The notes under the pieces are model-generated. The model saw only the letters and a list, made by a program, of their open reading frames with translations. It did not search any database and had not been told where the DNA came from. A DNA stretch of 36,129 nt. It comes from Nitrospirota bacterium. GTDB lineage: Bacteria > Nitrospirota > Thermodesulfovibrionia > Thermodesulfovibrionales > UBA6898. Positions 1 to 9,119 of the stretch are shown here, one piece after another. How positions within the stretch are numbered: the first letter of the stretch is position 1; each line of letters opens with the position of its first letter. A program made the translations under genes and the position numbers. Location of the stretch: assembly GCA_016217695.1 (NCBI GenBank), contig JACRHE010000043.1:1-36129 (forward strand). Direction: 5' to 3'.

Positions 1-68
1 TTGCTCAGGGTCTCTTCATCAAACCTGATCTTATCAGGTAGTTGAAAGCCTTTTTTCCTCAGATTCAT
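1..68 (-). CDS. rpoA: RNA polymerase alpha subunit, N-terminal fragment (cut by window edge)
   Basis: Only the first 22 or so codons lie in the window; the rest is beyond position 1. The reading begins MNLRKKGFQLPDKIRF, which matches the start of bacterial RpoA, the subunit that dimerises to nucleate RNA polymerase assembly. The ATG at 68-66 is preceded by a strong GGGAGG ribosome site at about 72-77. It follows rpsD by 95 bases, its usual place in the alpha operon. Identification rests on the short N-terminus plus synteny, which together are convincing. Confidence 0.85.
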   Translation of the reverse strand, partial: MNLRKKGFQLPDKIRFDEETLS

Positions 69-90
69 AAGGCCTCCCATATGCCTTCAT

Positions 91-121
91 AGTATATTTT
101 TTTATTTAATCTGCCAGTCAA
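91..121 (-). promoter_or_regulatory. Possible internal promoter for rpoA
   Basis: On the minus strand TTGACT (121-116) and TATACT (96-91) are separated by 19 bases, in an AT-rich spacer 23 bases before the rpoA start codon. The hexamers are good but the spacing is longer than the preferred 17. It could give rpoA extra transcription independent of the ribosomal operon. Confidence 0.35.
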
Positions 122-163
122 GGAAAGATCCCCAACTTATTCAATGCATAAATCCAGATTGCC

Positions 164-790
164 CTATTTTGAATAAAGCTCAACAATCAGCTGTTCCTGC
201 GCAGGCAGCTGAATATCCTCTCTTGACGGTATCTGCAGGATCCTGCCCTTAAAATTCTGGGTATCAACCTCAACCCAGGCAGGCAGTCCCTTCTGTTCGA
301 CCCTGGACAAACTGTCTTTTATGATTTCGATATCACGACTCGATTCCTTGACCTCGACAGCGTCTCCTACATGCACATGAAACGAAGGGATATTAACTTC
401 TCTGCCGTTTACAAGAAAATGACAGTGACGGACAAGTTGCCGGGCGCTATTTCTGTTCGGCGCAAAACCCATCCTGAAGACAATATTATCGAGCCGCGTT
501 TCAAGCAGCTGCAGCAGCACCTCTCCGGTTACCCCTTTTTTCCTCTCCGCAGTATGGAAATATTTCCGGAACTGTTTTTCCAGAACACCATAAGAGTTTC
601 TCACCTTCTGCTTCTCTCTCAACTGCACCCCATAGTCTGATAACTTTCCCCTGCGCTGTCCGTGCTGTCCCGGAGGATACTGCCTTCTTTCCACGGCGCA
701 TTTCTCCGTAAGACATCTGTCACCTTTCAGAAAAAGTTTTTCAGTCTCCCTTCGGCACATCCTGCATTGTGGTCCTGTATATCTTGCCAA
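164..790 (-). CDS. rpsD: 30S ribosomal protein S4, zinc-binding form
   Basis: Primary 16S rRNA-binding protein that nucleates small-subunit assembly and, in many bacteria, represses its own operon. It is 208 residues, the usual length. The N-terminus carries four cysteines at C9, C12, C26 and C31, the zinc-binding (C+) arrangement; the S4 RNA-binding domain covers about residues 98-160. The start is TTG (790-788) with GGAGGGTG upstream. It lies 1 base after rpsK, in the canonical alpha-operon order rpsM-rpsK-rpsD-rpoA. Confidence 0.98.
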   Translation of the reverse strand: MARYTGPQCRMCRRETEKLFLKGDRCLTEKCAVERRQYPPGQHGQRRGKLSDYGVQLREKQKVRNSYGVLEKQFRKYFHTAERKKGVTGEVLLQLLETRLDNIVFRMGFAPNRNSARQLVRHCHFLVNGREVNIPSFHVHVGDAVEVKESSRDIEIIKDSLSRVEQKGLPAWVEVDTQNFKGRILQIPSREDIQLPAQEQLIVELYSK

Positions 791-791
791 T

Positions 792-1178
792 TTACACCCT
801 CCTCCTCTTTGGTGGCCTGCAGCCGTTATGAGGAACAGGCGTCACATCCTTGATCAGATTTATATCAAGGCCTGCTGCCTGAAGAGCCCTTATTGCGGAT
901 TCTCTGCCGGCACCGGGACCTTTAACATACACATCAACCTGCTTCATCCCGAAATCTATCGCCTTCTTGGCTACAGCTTCTGCTGCAATCTGTGCAGCGT
1001 ATGGCGTGCCTTTCCGGGATCCTTTGAATCCGAGATTGCCGGCGCTTGACCAGGTAATAACAGCGCCCGTAGTGTCTGTTATCGTCACGATCGTATTGTT
1101 AAAGGTAGCCTGAATATAAGCTGCCCCGCTGGTTATGTGTTTCTTATCCCTTTTGACTCCCTTTTTCCTCTGAGCCAT
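792..1178 (-). CDS. rpsK: 30S ribosomal protein S11
   Basis: S11 binds the 16S rRNA platform near the mRNA exit channel. The product is 128 residues, a normal length, and ends with the conserved [13 protein letters not shown] tail. It starts with ATG and lies 3 bases downstream of rpsM and 1 base upstream of rpsD, so the three are almost certainly co-transcribed and probably translationally coupled. Confidence 0.98.
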   Translation of the reverse strand: MAQRKKGVKRDKKHITSGAAYIQATFNNTIVTITDTTGAVITWSSAGNLGFKGSRKGTPYAAQIAAEAVAKKAIDFGMKQVDVYVKGPGAGRESAIRALQAAGLDINLIKDVTPVPHNGCRPPKRRRV

Positions 1179-1181
1179 GAA

Positions 1182-1556
1182 CTATGCCTCCTTCTTTTTC
1201 CCGACAACAGCTTTACGCGGACCTTTTCTTGTTCGGGCATTTGTCTTGGTCCTCTGCCCTCTTACCGGCAGCCCGGATCTGTGTCTCAGCCCCCGGTAAC
1301 AGCCGATATCAGTAAGTCTTTTTATACTCATGGAGATATCACGCCTGAGGTCTCCCTCGACCCGATAATCTCTCTCCAGCACACTCCTGATCTTCACCGA
1401 GTCTTCATCGGAAAGGTCTTTCACCCGAATATTAGGGTTTACCTTTACTTCATCAAGTATCTTTTGAGCATGCGATCTGCCGATCCCGAAGATACGGGTA
1501 AGTCCTATCTCGATGCGCTCATTCTTTGGCAAATCAACTCCAGCAATCCTAGCCAA
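1182..1556 (-). CDS. rpsM: 30S ribosomal protein S13
   Basis: Head protein of the small subunit, contacting the large subunit (bridge B1) and P-site tRNA. It is 124 residues, with the N-terminal [10 protein letters not shown] block, a helix-two-turn-helix core and a basic C-terminal tail that reaches the tRNA site. The start codon is TTG (1556-1554) preceded by GAGGAGG, so the usual MARI start is kept despite the rare codon. It follows rpmJ by 83 bases, a slightly longer gap than elsewhere in the cluster. Confidence 0.98.
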   Translation of the reverse strand: MARIAGVDLPKNERIEIGLTRIFGIGRSHAQKILDEVKVNPNIRVKDLSDEDSVKIRSVLERDYRVEGDLRRDISMSIKRLTDIGCYRGLRHRSGLPVRGQRTKTNARTRKGPRKAVVGKKKEA

Positions 1557-1639
1557 CTTAAACCTCCTCTTTTATTGGGAAGTTTCCTTCCTCGAAACCC
1601 TTTTTCGGGGCTCCTCCGGAATAGCAACCCAACACTGTT

Positions 1640-1753
1640 TTATCCCTGTCTCTGCTTATGCCTCGGGTTATCGCAGATAATTCTTACAACACCCTTTCTC
1701 TTGATCACCCTGCACTTCGCACATATCGGTTTTACTGATGAACGGACCTTCAT
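1640..1753 (-). CDS. rpmJ: 50S ribosomal protein L36, zinc-ribbon form
   Basis: A 37-residue protein that begins [14 protein letters not shown] and ends with the typical HKQRQG tail. C11, C14, C27 and H32 form the zinc site, so this is the C+ L36 and not the zinc-independent paralogue. The ATG at 1753-1751 has AAAGGGAG in front. It sits 21 bases after infA in the usual infA-rpmJ-rpsM order. Confidence 0.97.
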   Translation of the reverse strand: MKVRSSVKPICAKCRVIKRKGVVRIICDNPRHKQRQG

Positions 1754-1774
1754 ATTCGCTCCCTTTCTCAGAAA

Positions 1775-1993
1775 CTATTTAAATCTATAGGTAATTCTTC
1801 CCTTTGTAAGGTCATACGGTGAAAGCTCTATCGTCACCTTATCCCCCGGCAGTATCTTGATAAAGTGCATTCTCATCTTCCCGGAAACATAAGCGAGGAT
1901 TACCTGCCCGTTTTCCAACTCAACCTTAAACATGGCATTTGGCAGAGTCTCTATAATAGTACCCTGAACCTCTATATTATCTTCTTTTGCCAT
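1775..1993 (-). CDS. infA: Translation initiation factor IF-1
   Basis: IF-1 occupies the A site of the 30S subunit during initiation and supports IF-2 and IF-3. The product is 72 residues, exactly the family size, and is a single S1-like OB fold starting [11 protein letters not shown] and containing the [18 protein letters not shown] segment. It starts with ATG. It lies 20 bases after map, the common bacterial order. Confidence 0.98.
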   Translation of the reverse strand: MAKEDNIEVQGTIIETLPNAMFKVELENGQVILAYVSGKMRMHFIKILPGDKVTIELSPYDLTKGRITYRFK

Positions 1994-2013
1994 AAGTGTG
2001 AATTATAACTTTC

Positions 2014-2763
2014 TCAATTGTATTTAGTCAATATTACAGCCTTTTCTTCTGTAATCAGTATCGTATGCTCAAAGTGAGCCGACCGTTTGCCGTCGGCTGT
2101 TACCGCTGTCCAACCATCGTCAAGTATCTTCACCTCATGGTTGCCTGCGTTCACCATAGGTTCTATGGCAAGAGTCATCCCCTTTTTGAGCCGCGGTCCC
2201 TGGCCGGGCGGCCCGTAATTGGGCACCTGCGGTTCTTCGTGCAACTCTCTGCCGATCCCATGCCCCACAAAGAGCCTTACGACCGAGAATCCGTTCTTCT
2301 CCACATGTCGCTGTATGGCATGGGATATATCAAATAGACGGTTACCTTCGACCGCCTGCTGAATCCCAAGGTATAGGGCCTCTTCTGTGGCGCGTACAAG
2401 TTTGCCTGTTTCATCATCTACCTCCCCGACAGGGATGGTAACAGCGCCGTCGCCATAAAAGCCGTCCAGATAAACCCCTATATCTATACTGACAATGTCG
2501 CCCCCCCTAAGTTTGCGGGAGGAGGGGATGCCGTGCACGACTTCTTCATTCACTGAAGTACAGATACAAGCCGGGTATCCTCTGTAACCTTTAAAGGCGG
2601 AAACCCCGCCGAGAGCCCTGACGCGTTCATCGGCAAAGAGCTCAATCTCTTTTGTCGTGACACCGGCGCCTATCATCTCCTTTAGGGAACCCAGCACCTC
2701 TCCGACTATCAGGCCGGCTCTGGTCATCTTCCTGACTTCCTCTGGAGACTTCAGCACTATCAC
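2014..2763 (-). CDS. map: Methionine aminopeptidase, type I
   Basis: Removes the initiator methionine from nascent proteins. The 249-residue product has the two-metal ligand set of type I enzymes: D94 (SIDIG), D105 (GDGA), H168 (GHGIG), E201 (EPM) and E232 (FEH), with the catalytic histidine H77 in VVHGIP. There is no N-terminal extension. The start is GTG at 2763-2761; a second GTG three codons later is possible and neither has a strong ribosome site. It sits between secY and infA, where adk-map is the usual order, but adk is missing. Confidence 0.96.
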   Translation of the reverse strand: MIVLKSPEEVRKMTRAGLIVGEVLGSLKEMIGAGVTTKEIELFADERVRALGGVSAFKGYRGYPACICTSVNEEVVHGIPSSRKLRGGDIVSIDIGVYLDGFYGDGAVTIPVGEVDDETGKLVRATEEALYLGIQQAVEGNRLFDISHAIQRHVEKNGFSVVRLFVGHGIGRELHEEPQVPNYGPPGQGPRLKKGMTLAIEPMVNAGNHEVKILDDGWTAVTADGKRSAHFEHTILITEEKAVILTKYN

Positions 2764-2892
2764 ATCAATGCTCAGAAAGAAATAGCATCACATGCGTCGA
2801 CAGATTTTCAACAAGGTCAAACGTAAATCCATGCCCTTTCTGTTTATCATGCAGGAGCATTGATCCCCGTTGCTTCATAGCCGCAAAATGCC

Positions 2893-4200
2893 TCAGCTGC
2901 GCCTGCCCCTTATTCTTCCTTTTTTCAGGAACCCTTCGTAGGAGCGTGTAACCAGATGAGACTCTATCTGTGATACAGTATCGAGCGCAACCCCGACCGC
3001 AATTAAAAGAGAGGTGCCGCCGAAATAAAAGGGAACCCCAAATCTTTGAATAAGTATCTCCGGGATTACGCAGATAACGGCTATGTAAATCGCTCCGACA
3101 AAGGTGAGCCTGGAAAGTACGCGGTAAAGATATTCAGATGTCTTCTGGCCCGGTCTGATTCCGGGGACATATCCGCCGTACTTTTTAAGGTTGTCTGCGA
3201 TATCTACCGGATTAAATACTATTGCCGTATAAAAATATGCAAAAAAGAAGATCATGCCAACGTACAATAGCGTATAGGTGACTGTTCCGGGTGAAAGCTG
3301 TTTGGCTATGGACTGCACCCAGGGGATTGCTATAAACCCTGCGACTGTCGCAGGAAACATTATGATGGAAGAGGCGAAAATAGGGGGAATAACTCCTGCG
3401 GTATTGATCTTCAGCGGAAGATGAGTGGACTGGCCGCCATAAACCTTTCTCCCAACTACCCTCTTGGCATACTGGACAGGCACCTTGCGCTGGCCTCTCT
3501 CCATAAGAATAATGCCGGCAACGACTCCTATCATAAGAACGGTTAAAAACAAGACCAAAAATATGGAAAGTTCATTTGCCTGTACCAGTCTGATCGTGCT
3601 GATTATCGCGTTTGGAAATCTCGCCACAATACCGGCAAAAATTATGAGGGAAATGCCGTTTCCGATGCCCCGCTCGGTAATCTGCTCTCCGAGCCACATA
3701 ATAAACGCCGTCCCGGAGGTTAGGGTAATCATCGTCAGCAGCCTGAAAGACCAGCCTGGATTCTGCACAAACGCACCCTGTGACATACTCTCAAGACCCG
3801 CAGCGATACCAAAAGACTGGACAGCGCTTATGACAACCGTACCGTACCTCGTATACTTAGTGATCTTCTTTTTCCCGGCCTCTCCCTCTTTCGCCAGTTT
3901 GCCTATGGCAGGGATGACTACAGTAAGCAGCTGCATAATAATTGAAGCACTGATATAGGGCATGATGCCGAGTGCGAAGATAGTGACCCTTGATAAGGCG
4001 CCACCAGAGAACATATCAAAAAACATCATGAAATTGCCGGCCTGCTGGCTTAGGAATTTGCTTAACTCTTCACCGTTTATTCCAGGGGTAGGCACATGGC
4101 AACCGATCCTGTATACGGTCAGAAGAGCCAGGGTAAAAAAGACCCTGTTTTTCAGCTCTGGTATTTTAAATATATTCTGGAAACTTGAAAGGAGGCCCAA
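2893..4200 (-). CDS. secY: Protein translocase subunit SecY
   Basis: Central channel of the Sec translocon in the inner membrane; partners are SecE, SecG and SecA. It is 435 residues with about ten hydrophobic segments, the normal size and topology. The start is TTG (4200-4198), immediately after the rplO stop codon TAG, using AGAGG inside the last rplO codons, so translation is probably coupled. Its place at the end of the spc operon after rplO is canonical. Confidence 0.98.
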   Translation of the reverse strand: MGLLSSFQNIFKIPELKNRVFFTLALLTVYRIGCHVPTPGINGEELSKFLSQQAGNFMMFFDMFSGGALSRVTIFALGIMPYISASIIMQLLTVVIPAIGKLAKEGEAGKKKITKYTRYGTVVISAVQSFGIAAGLESMSQGAFVQNPGWSFRLLTMITLTSGTAFIMWLGEQITERGIGNGISLIIFAGIVARFPNAIISTIRLVQANELSIFLVLFLTVLMIGVVAGIILMERGQRKVPVQYAKRVVGRKVYGGQSTHLPLKINTAGVIPPIFASSIIMFPATVAGFIAIPWVQSIAKQLSPGTVTYTLLYVGMIFFFAYFYTAIVFNPVDIADNLKKYGGYVPGIRPGQKTSEYLYRVLSRLTFVGAIYIAVICVIPEILIQRFGVPFYFGGTSLLIAVGVALDTVSQIESHLVTRSYEGFLKKGRIRGRRS

Positions 4201-4641
4201 CTATATTACCTCTGCCTTGCCGCCTGCTGCTGCGATCTTTTCTGCTGCCGAATTACTGAAGGCAGTCGCCTTCACAGTAACAGGTCTCTCTATCTTTCCA
4301 TCGCCGAGGACTTTCAGGCCGTCTTTCATATTCTTGATGATCCTCTGCTCCATGAGAATCTCCGGCGTGATCATATCCATGCCTGTCAGGCCGTTGATTT
4401 TATCAAGATTTATTACGGCATATTCGATTCCAAAATGATTCTTGAATCCTCTTTTCGGCAGCCTCCTCTGAAGCGGCATCTGGCCGCCTTCAAAGCCCAG
4501 TCCGGTTGTCCCTCCGGATCTCGCCTTTTGCCCCTTATGTCCTTTGCACGATGTCTTCCCATGTCCTGAGCCTACACCTCTTCCAACCCGCTTATTTCTT
4601 TTTCTGCTTCCTTCGGCAGGCGTTATATCTTGAATTTTCAT
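4201..4641 (-). CDS. rplO: 50S ribosomal protein L15
   Basis: Late-assembly 23S rRNA-binding protein. It is 146 residues with the glycine- and basic-rich N-terminal extension characteristic of L15 ([19 protein letters not shown]) followed by the globular domain. The ATG at 4641 has AAGGAG 11 bases upstream. It abuts secY with no gap and follows rpmD by 21 bases. Confidence 0.98.
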   Translation of the reverse strand: MKIQDITPAEGSRKRNKRVGRGVGSGHGKTSCKGHKGQKARSGGTTGLGFEGGQMPLQRRLPKRGFKNHFGIEYAVINLDKINGLTGMDMITPEILMEQRIIKNMKDGLKVLGDGKIERPVTVKATAFSNSAAEKIAAAGGKAEVI

Positions 4642-4662
4642 AATTCTTAATGCTCCTTCAGA

Positions 4663-4842
4663 CTATTCGTCAACTTTTTCTACAGTCACCAAATGAGAGA
4701 CCTTGTGGATCATGCCCTGGATAGCCTTATCATCTTTTTGTTTCACCATACTTCCGATCCTGCGCAGCCCGAGAGCCTCCAGAACCTTCTTCTGTTTGTC
4801 CGGGATACCTATATAACCCCTCTTTAATACTATCTTTAGCAT
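4663..4842 (-). CDS. rpmD: 50S ribosomal protein L30
   Basis: A 59-residue protein with the L30 pattern: beginning MLKIVLKRGYIGIP, then KVLEALGLRRIGS and a closing HLVTVEKV segment. It starts with ATG at 4842-4840 directly after the rpsE stop codon (TAA then ATG), implying translational coupling. rpsE-rpmD-rplO is the standard spc-operon order. Confidence 0.96.
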   Translation of the reverse strand: MLKIVLKRGYIGIPDKQKKVLEALGLRRIGSMVKQKDDKAIQGMIHKVSHLVTVEKVDE

Positions 4843-5352
4843 TTAAACGTTAGCCTCCTGAGCTTCTTCCTCGCCTCTCCCTCTGAGCTTTATCACAGCT
4901 TCCGGATCTTTCAGGTTTGTAAGACCGTTAATCGTTGCATGAACCGTATTGAAAGGATTATGATTGCCAAGAGACTTTGCTACGATGTCCTGAATACCTG
5001 AGACCTCAAGAATGGCACGTACAGCTCCGCCGGCAATAAGGCCGGTACCTTTATGGGCTGGATTCATAATGACAGTTCCTGATCCGAACTTCCCGATAAT
5101 TCTATGGGGTATCGTTCCCTCTTTAAGCGGGAATTTCAAGAGTGATTTCTTGGCCTGCTCAACAGCCTTTCTGATGGCTTCCGGAACCTCCGAGGCCTTA
5201 CCCTTTCCAATACCTACCGTCCCTTCGCCATCGCCCACGACAACCAGGGCACTGAATGAAAATCTTCTTCCGCCCTTAACAACCTTGGCAACCCTATTTA
5301 TGTACACAACCTTATCTTTCAGGTTCAATCCTTCCGGGTCAATCCTTCCCAC
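4843..5352 (-). CDS. rpsE: 30S ribosomal protein S5
   Basis: Small-subunit protein important for decoding fidelity and mRNA unwinding. It is 169 residues, with the double-stranded-RNA-binding N-domain ([20 protein letters not shown]) and the C-terminal domain ([14 protein letters not shown]). The start is GTG (5352-5350) with AGGAGG a few bases upstream. It follows rplR by 28 bases. Confidence 0.98.
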   Translation of the reverse strand: MGRIDPEGLNLKDKVVYINRVAKVVKGGRRFSFSALVVVGDGEGTVGIGKGKASEVPEAIRKAVEQAKKSLLKFPLKEGTIPHRIIGKFGSGTVIMNPAHKGTGLIAGGAVRAILEVSGIQDIVAKSLGNHNPFNTVHATINGLTNLKDPEAVIKLRGRGEEEAQEANV

Positions 5353-5380
5353 CTTACCTCCTTGAAACGATTTCAGTCAT

Positions 5381-5743
5381 TTAAAATTCCAAACCGGCTT
5401 CGCGTGCCGCCTCAGCCAATGCCTTTATTCTGCCGTGATAAAGATATCCGCCCCTGTCAAACACAATCTTTTTGATCCCTTTTTCCTGGGCCTTTTTGGC
5501 AACCAGCATCCCCACCTCTTTTGCTGTCTTAACATTCCCTTTATGCTGCGCCATCTCCTTCACAGGACTATCAAGACTGGAAGCTGAAATGACAGTGCAT
5601 CCGTCGGAATCGTCAATAATCTGGGCATATATATGATTTAGGCTCCGGTATACAGAAAGCCGCAGTCTATCCTTGGTACCAACCACTTTTTTCCTGATCC
5701 GTTCATGCCGACCTCTTCTGCCTTCTTCCCTGCTCTTACTCAA
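5381..5743 (-). CDS. rplR: 50S ribosomal protein L18
   Basis: Binds 5S rRNA with L5 and attaches it to the large subunit. It is 120 residues with a basic N-terminus ([12 protein letters not shown]), the [18 protein letters not shown] core and the conserved [24 protein letters not shown] end. The start is TTG (5743-5741) with GGAGG upstream. It follows rplF after 76 bases that hold no recognisable feature. Confidence 0.98.
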   Translation of the reverse strand: MSKSREEGRRGRHERIRKKVVGTKDRLRLSVYRSLNHIYAQIIDDSDGCTVISASSLDSPVKEMAQHKGNVKTAKEVGMLVAKKAQEKGIKKIVFDRGGYLYHGRIKALAEAAREAGLEF

Positions 5744-5819
5744 AATTGCCTCCTACTCCATGCATGTTCTCTATAGTTATCCTGTCAGCCGCAGCTCATA
5801 CTCCATTGCATGAGCTTAT

Positions 5820-6362
5820 CTATTTCTTCCCGGTCTTTCCTACCTTGAGCTTAAGCCTTTCACCGCTGTAGCGAATGCCTTTGCCTTTATAGGCATCAGG
5901 ACTTCTCAACGCCTTCAGATTGGCCGCAACCTGTCCGATCTTCTGCTTATCAACACCTGAAAGCGTAATCTGAGTCTGCTTCTGGTCTACTGCTGCAGTA
6001 ACACCCTGCGGCAGATTAAACTCTATCGGGTGTGAATATCCAAGAGACAGGACTATTTTGTTCCCCTGGACCTGAGCCCTGTATCCAACGCCAACAATGT
6101 CCAGGACCCGTTGATACCCCGCAGTGACACCCTGCACCATATTCGCGATCAGACTACGGGTCAAGCCGTGCAACGCCCTTATCTTCTTGCTGTCATCAGC
6201 CCTTTCAATAAGGACCTTGCCGTCCTTTACCAACACCGTTGTCCCGGCTGGGGCAGTCCAGGCCAGTTCGCCCTTAGGACCCTTCACTTTTATATTATTA
6301 TCCAGCAGTTTCACATCAACTCCGCCTGGAATATCTACTGGTTTTTTCCCGATTCTCGACAT
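5820..6362 (-). CDS. rplF: 50S ribosomal protein L6
   Basis: Large-subunit protein near the GTPase-associated centre. It is 180 residues, the usual length, with two repeated alpha/beta domains, beginning MSRIGKKPVDIPGGV and ending with the PDAYKGKGIRY block typical of L6. It starts with ATG with GGAG 7 bases upstream. It lies 12 bases after rpsH. Confidence 0.98.
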   Translation of the reverse strand: MSRIGKKPVDIPGGVDVKLLDNNIKVKGPKGELAWTAPAGTTVLVKDGKVLIERADDSKKIRALHGLTRSLIANMVQGVTAGYQRVLDIVGVGYRAQVQGNKIVLSLGYSHPIEFNLPQGVTAAVDQKQTQITLSGVDKQKIGQVAANLKALRSPDAYKGKGIRYSGERLKLKVGKTGKK

Positions 6363-6374
6363 CCTGATTCTCCT

Positions 6375-6770
6375 TTACCAAATATGGCAGAGAACTTCTC
6401 CGCCCACTTTTTCACGCCGGCAGGTCTTATCCCCAAGGACCCCTTTAGATGTCGAAAGCACAGATATGCCGACGCCACCCATTACCGTGGGAATCGAATC
6501 CTTATCTTTATACACCCTTCTGCCCGGCTTGCTTATTCTCTTTAGACCCGAGATTATCGCATCGTTGTCAGATGTATATTTCAGGGTGATTCTCAATACC
6601 CCCTGCTTTTTGTCTTTCAATATCTTATAGGCCCTGATAAATCCCTCTTCTTTCAGTATCTTTGCGATTTCGAGCTTCATCCTTGAAGCCGGTATATCTA
6701 CCTTCTCGGCCCTTATCAATACCGCATTTCTTATTCTTGTGAGCATATCTGCTATTGGATCAGTTAACAT
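6375..6770 (-). CDS. rpsH: 30S ribosomal protein S8
   Basis: Primary 16S rRNA-binding protein and the classic spc-operon translational repressor in E. coli. It is 131 residues from [16 protein letters not shown] and contains the conserved [13 protein letters not shown] block and the GGEVLCHIW end. The ATG at 6770-6768 is chosen over the in-frame TTG one codon upstream because it sits a proper 6 bases from GGAGG. It lies 25 bases after rpsN. Confidence 0.98.
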   Translation of the reverse strand: MLTDPIADMLTRIRNAVLIRAEKVDIPASRMKLEIAKILKEEGFIRAYKILKDKKQGVLRITLKYTSDNDAIISGLKRISKPGRRVYKDKDSIPTVMGGVGISVLSTSKGVLGDKTCRREKVGGEVLCHIW

Positions 6771-6795
6771 CAATTGCCTCCCTGTGGGTCGTAAA

Positions 6796-6981
6796 CTACC
6801 AGCTTGATTTTGTCACCCCGGGTATCTGCCCGCGGAGTGCCAGTGTTCTGAAGCAGATTCGGCACATCCCGAATTGTCTCAGATAGCCCCTCGGCCTGCC
6901 GCATACCTTACACCTGTTATGCAACCTGACCGGGAATTTAGGCGGCCGTTTCGACTTTTCTATCATGCAAGTTTTTGCCAT
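6796..6981 (-). CDS. rpsN: 30S ribosomal protein S14, type Z (zinc form)
   Basis: A 61-residue S14 of the short zinc-binding type. C24, C27, C40 and C43 form two C-x2-C pairs, and the C-terminus [11 protein letters not shown] is diagnostic. The frame stays open upstream for another 23 codons, but the ATG at 6981 is chosen because it gives the family start MAKTCMIEK, has AGAGG upstream and clears the rplE stop. Confidence 0.98.
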   Translation of the reverse strand: MAKTCMIEKSKRPPKFPVRLHNRCKVCGRPRGYLRQFGMCRICFRTLALRGQIPGVTKSSW

Positions 6982-6994
6982 TAAAAATACCTCT

Positions 6995-7537
6995 CTAATT
7001 TCTAAAAGGAATGCCGAGATAGCGCAAAAGCGCCTTGCTCTCTTTGTCATTCTTTGCCGATGTGCAGATCGTTATATCAAGCCCGTGAACCATCTCAACC
7101 TTGTCATAGTCAATCTCAGGGAAAATGAACTGTTCCCTGATCCCGATGGAGTAGTTTCCCCTTCCGTCAAAGGATTTCCCGGAAACGCCCCTGAAGTCTC
7201 TTATCCTTGGCAAAGCAACACTGATGAGCCTGTCAAGAAACTCATACATTACGTTGCCTCTCAGCGTAACCTTACAGCCTATCGGCATCCCCTGCCTCAG
7301 TTTAAAGGTCGCAATAGATTTCTTAGCCTTCGTAACCTGCGCTTTCTGTCCCGTAATAGCCGCAAGCTCCCTCTGAGCGGCTTCGAGCAGCTTTATATTC
7401 TGAATCGCCTCACCGAGTCCCACATTGAGGACTACCTTCTCTATCTTCGGAACCTCCATGATATTCTTGTAGGAAAATTCCTTCATCATTGCCGGAATAA
7501 TGTCTTTCTTATATTTTTCTCTGAATCGTGGAGTCAT
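6995..7537 (-). CDS. rplE: 50S ribosomal protein L5
   Basis: Binds 5S rRNA and contacts P-site tRNA. From the ATG at 7537 it is 180 residues with the conserved [18 protein letters not shown] block. An in-frame TTG at 7543 (overlapping the rplX stop) is better spaced from the GGAGG in the end of rplX (7 versus 13 bases), so the protein may be two residues longer. Both starts align acceptably with the family. Confidence 0.97.
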   Translation of the reverse strand: MTPRFREKYKKDIIPAMMKEFSYKNIMEVPKIEKVVLNVGLGEAIQNIKLLEAAQRELAAITGQKAQVTKAKKSIATFKLRQGMPIGCKVTLRGNVMYEFLDRLISVALPRIRDFRGVSGKSFDGRGNYSIGIREQFIFPEIDYDKVEMVHGLDITICTSAKNDKESKALLRYLGIPFRN

Positions 7538-7539
7538 TA

Positions 7540-7857
7540 TCAATCAATGACCTCCTTGCATTTTTTACACGTCCTGTGTTTTTTCCCGCCTTCAAGTACC
7601 GTAACTCCAATCTTTGTCGGCTTGCTGCATTTTGGACAGACCAGCATGACATTAGAGATTGCTATGGGGGCCTCTTTTTCGATAATGCCACCCTGCGTAT
7701 AGGTCTTGTTCGGTTTCATATGTTTCTTAATTATATTGATCTTTTCGACCAGTATGTTTTCCTTGCCTTTGTCGACCGCAAGCACCCTGCCTGTCTTGCC
7801 CCTATACTTACCTGTTATCACGTGGACTGTATCTTCTTTTCTGATTCCTATACTCAT
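7540..7857 (-). CDS. rplX: 50S ribosomal protein L24 with zinc ribbon
   Basis: Assembly-initiator protein of the large subunit. From the ATG at 7857 it is 105 residues: an N-terminal KOW domain ([19 protein letters not shown]) and a C-terminal zinc ribbon with C74, C77, C97 and C100. An open frame extends 19 codons upstream into rplN, but the ATG at 7857 has GGAGG close in front and matches the family start. Its stop overlaps the rplE ribosome-site region. Confidence 0.97.
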   Translation of the reverse strand: MSIGIRKEDTVHVITGKYRGKTGRVLAVDKGKENILVEKINIIKKHMKPNKTYTQGGIIEKEAPIAISNVMLVCPKCSKPTKIGVTVLEGGKKHRTCKKCKEVID

Positions 7858-7865
7858 GTATCCTC

Positions 7866-8234
7866 CTACAGCACTTCTGGAGCAAGAGAGATAATCTTCA
7901 TATATTCTCTCCACCGCAGCTCTCTAGCAACTGGCCCGAAAATTCTTGTGCCGACCGGTTCACCCTGCGCATTGATAATAACTACCGCATTCTGGTCAAA
8001 ACGGATATACGATCCGTCAGGTCTTCTCGCCTCTTTCCGCGTCCGCACCACAACAGCCTTTGTAACCGAGCCCTTTTTAATGTTGCTGTCCGGCAGGGCT
8101 TCCTTAACACTGACAACGACAACATCTCCGAGCCGTGCGTATCTCCTGCGAGACCCGCCCAGGACTTTTACGCACTGGACTCTTTTGGCTCCGGAATTGT
8201 CTGCGACTTCAAGAATGCTCCTGAGCTGAATCAT
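7866..8234 (-). CDS. rplN: 50S ribosomal protein L14
   Basis: Large-subunit protein at the intersubunit bridge B5 region. It is 122 residues, the exact family length, beginning [17 protein letters not shown] with the conserved [18 protein letters not shown] segment. The ATG overlaps the rpsQ stop by 4 bases (ATGA), a sign of translational coupling. Confidence 0.98.
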   Translation of the reverse strand: MIQLRSILEVADNSGAKRVQCVKVLGGSRRRYARLGDVVVVSVKEALPDSNIKKGSVTKAVVVRTRKEARRPDGSYIRFDQNAVVIINAQGEPVGTRIFGPVARELRWREYMKIISLAPEVL

Positions 8235-8491
8235 TTTTCGTTGCTCCTTGCCGATTTGTTCAGGATTTCAAGTACCATCCACCGCTTATCTTTGCTGATC
8301 GGTCTTGATTCTATGATCTTCACATCGTCACCGATTTTGCATTCGTTCTTTTCGTCATGCGCCTTGAACTTAGATACCTTCTTAACCGTCTTCTTATACA
8401 CGGGGTGCTGAAAGTGTCTTGTAATCGCAACCACGACGGTCTTGTCCATTTTGTTGCTAACGACTCTACCGGTATACGTTTTATCAGTCAT
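8231..8491 (-). CDS. rpsQ: 30S ribosomal protein S17
   Basis: Primary 16S rRNA-binding protein with an OB fold. It is 86 residues with the pattern [33 protein letters not shown] and [13 protein letters not shown]. It starts with ATG preceded by GGAAGG, begins 2 bases after rpmC and overlaps rplN by 4 bases. Confidence 0.98.
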   Translation of the reverse strand: MTDKTYTGRVVSNKMDKTVVVAITRHFQHPVYKKTVKKVSKFKAHDEKNECKIGDDVKIIESRPISKDKRWMVLEILNKSARSNEK

Positions 8492-8493
8492 CT

Positions 8494-8691
8494 TTACCTT
8501 CCAACCCTCTTTTTTGCCGCGAGCACCGTCAAGACTCTCGCAATATCTTTCCTTATGGCGCGAATGCGCATGGGATTTTCTATTTCGCCTTTGGCCTGTT
8601 GAAACCTCAGGTTGAAAAGCTCTCTTCTCATGTCCTGCTCTTTTTTCTCCAGTTCCTCTGCGGTAATTTCTCTTAGTTCAGCAGCCTTCAT
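8494..8691 (-). CDS. rpmC: 50S ribosomal protein L29
   Basis: Small two-helix protein at the peptide exit tunnel, part of the docking site for trigger factor and SRP. It is 65 residues with the expected [20 protein letters not shown] core. Its ATG overlaps the rplP stop by 4 bases, and rpsQ follows after 2 bases. Confidence 0.97.
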   Translation of the reverse strand: MKAAELREITAEELEKKEQDMRRELFNLRFQQAKGEIENPMRIRAIRKDIARVLTVLAAKKRVGR

Positions 8692-9107
8692 AGAACGCTC
8701 TCCTCCCTTTTGACAAACTTCGTTGAAACAGGAAGTTTGTGCGAAGCAAGTCTCAGGGCCTCTTTGGCTATCGCCTCTGTCACACCGGACATCTCATAAA
8801 TAATCCGCCCCGGCTTGACAACCGCCACCCAGTATTCCGGTGCTCCCTTGCCTTTTCCCATTCTCGTTTCAGCCGGCTTTTTTGTTATCGGCTTATCAGG
8901 GAATACTCTTATCCAAACCTTACAGCCCCTTTTTACATGCCGTGTAATCGCGATTCTGGCCGCCTCTATCTGCCGGGATGAAATCCACCCGGGTTCCATA
9001 GCTTTAAGTCCAAATTCGCCGAAAGACACTTCAGAACCTGTGTAGGCCTTCCCGTTCATATTGCCTTTTTGCATCTTTCTGAATTTTACTTTCTTAGGCA
9101 TCAACAT
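8688..9107 (-). CDS. rplP: 50S ribosomal protein L16
   Basis: Organises the A-site region of 23S rRNA. It is 139 residues starting [11 protein letters not shown], with conserved [20 protein letters not shown] and the [19 protein letters not shown] segment. The upstream ATG (9107) is used since AAGGGGAAGA lies just in front; an ATG two codons later is possible. It overlaps rpmC by 4 bases and follows rpsC by 12. Confidence 0.98.
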   Translation of the reverse strand: MLMPKKVKFRKMQKGNMNGKAYTGSEVSFGEFGLKAMEPGWISSRQIEAARIAITRHVKRGCKVWIRVFPDKPITKKPAETRMGKGKGAPEYWVAVVKPGRIIYEMSGVTEAIAKEALRLASHKLPVSTKFVKREESVL

Positions 9108-9119
9108 GACTTCTTCCCC

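Noticed and set aside
2765-2878. 37-codon minus-strand frame between secY and map
   Set aside because: No ribosome site, no recognisable product and no similarity to Adk; treated as spacer.
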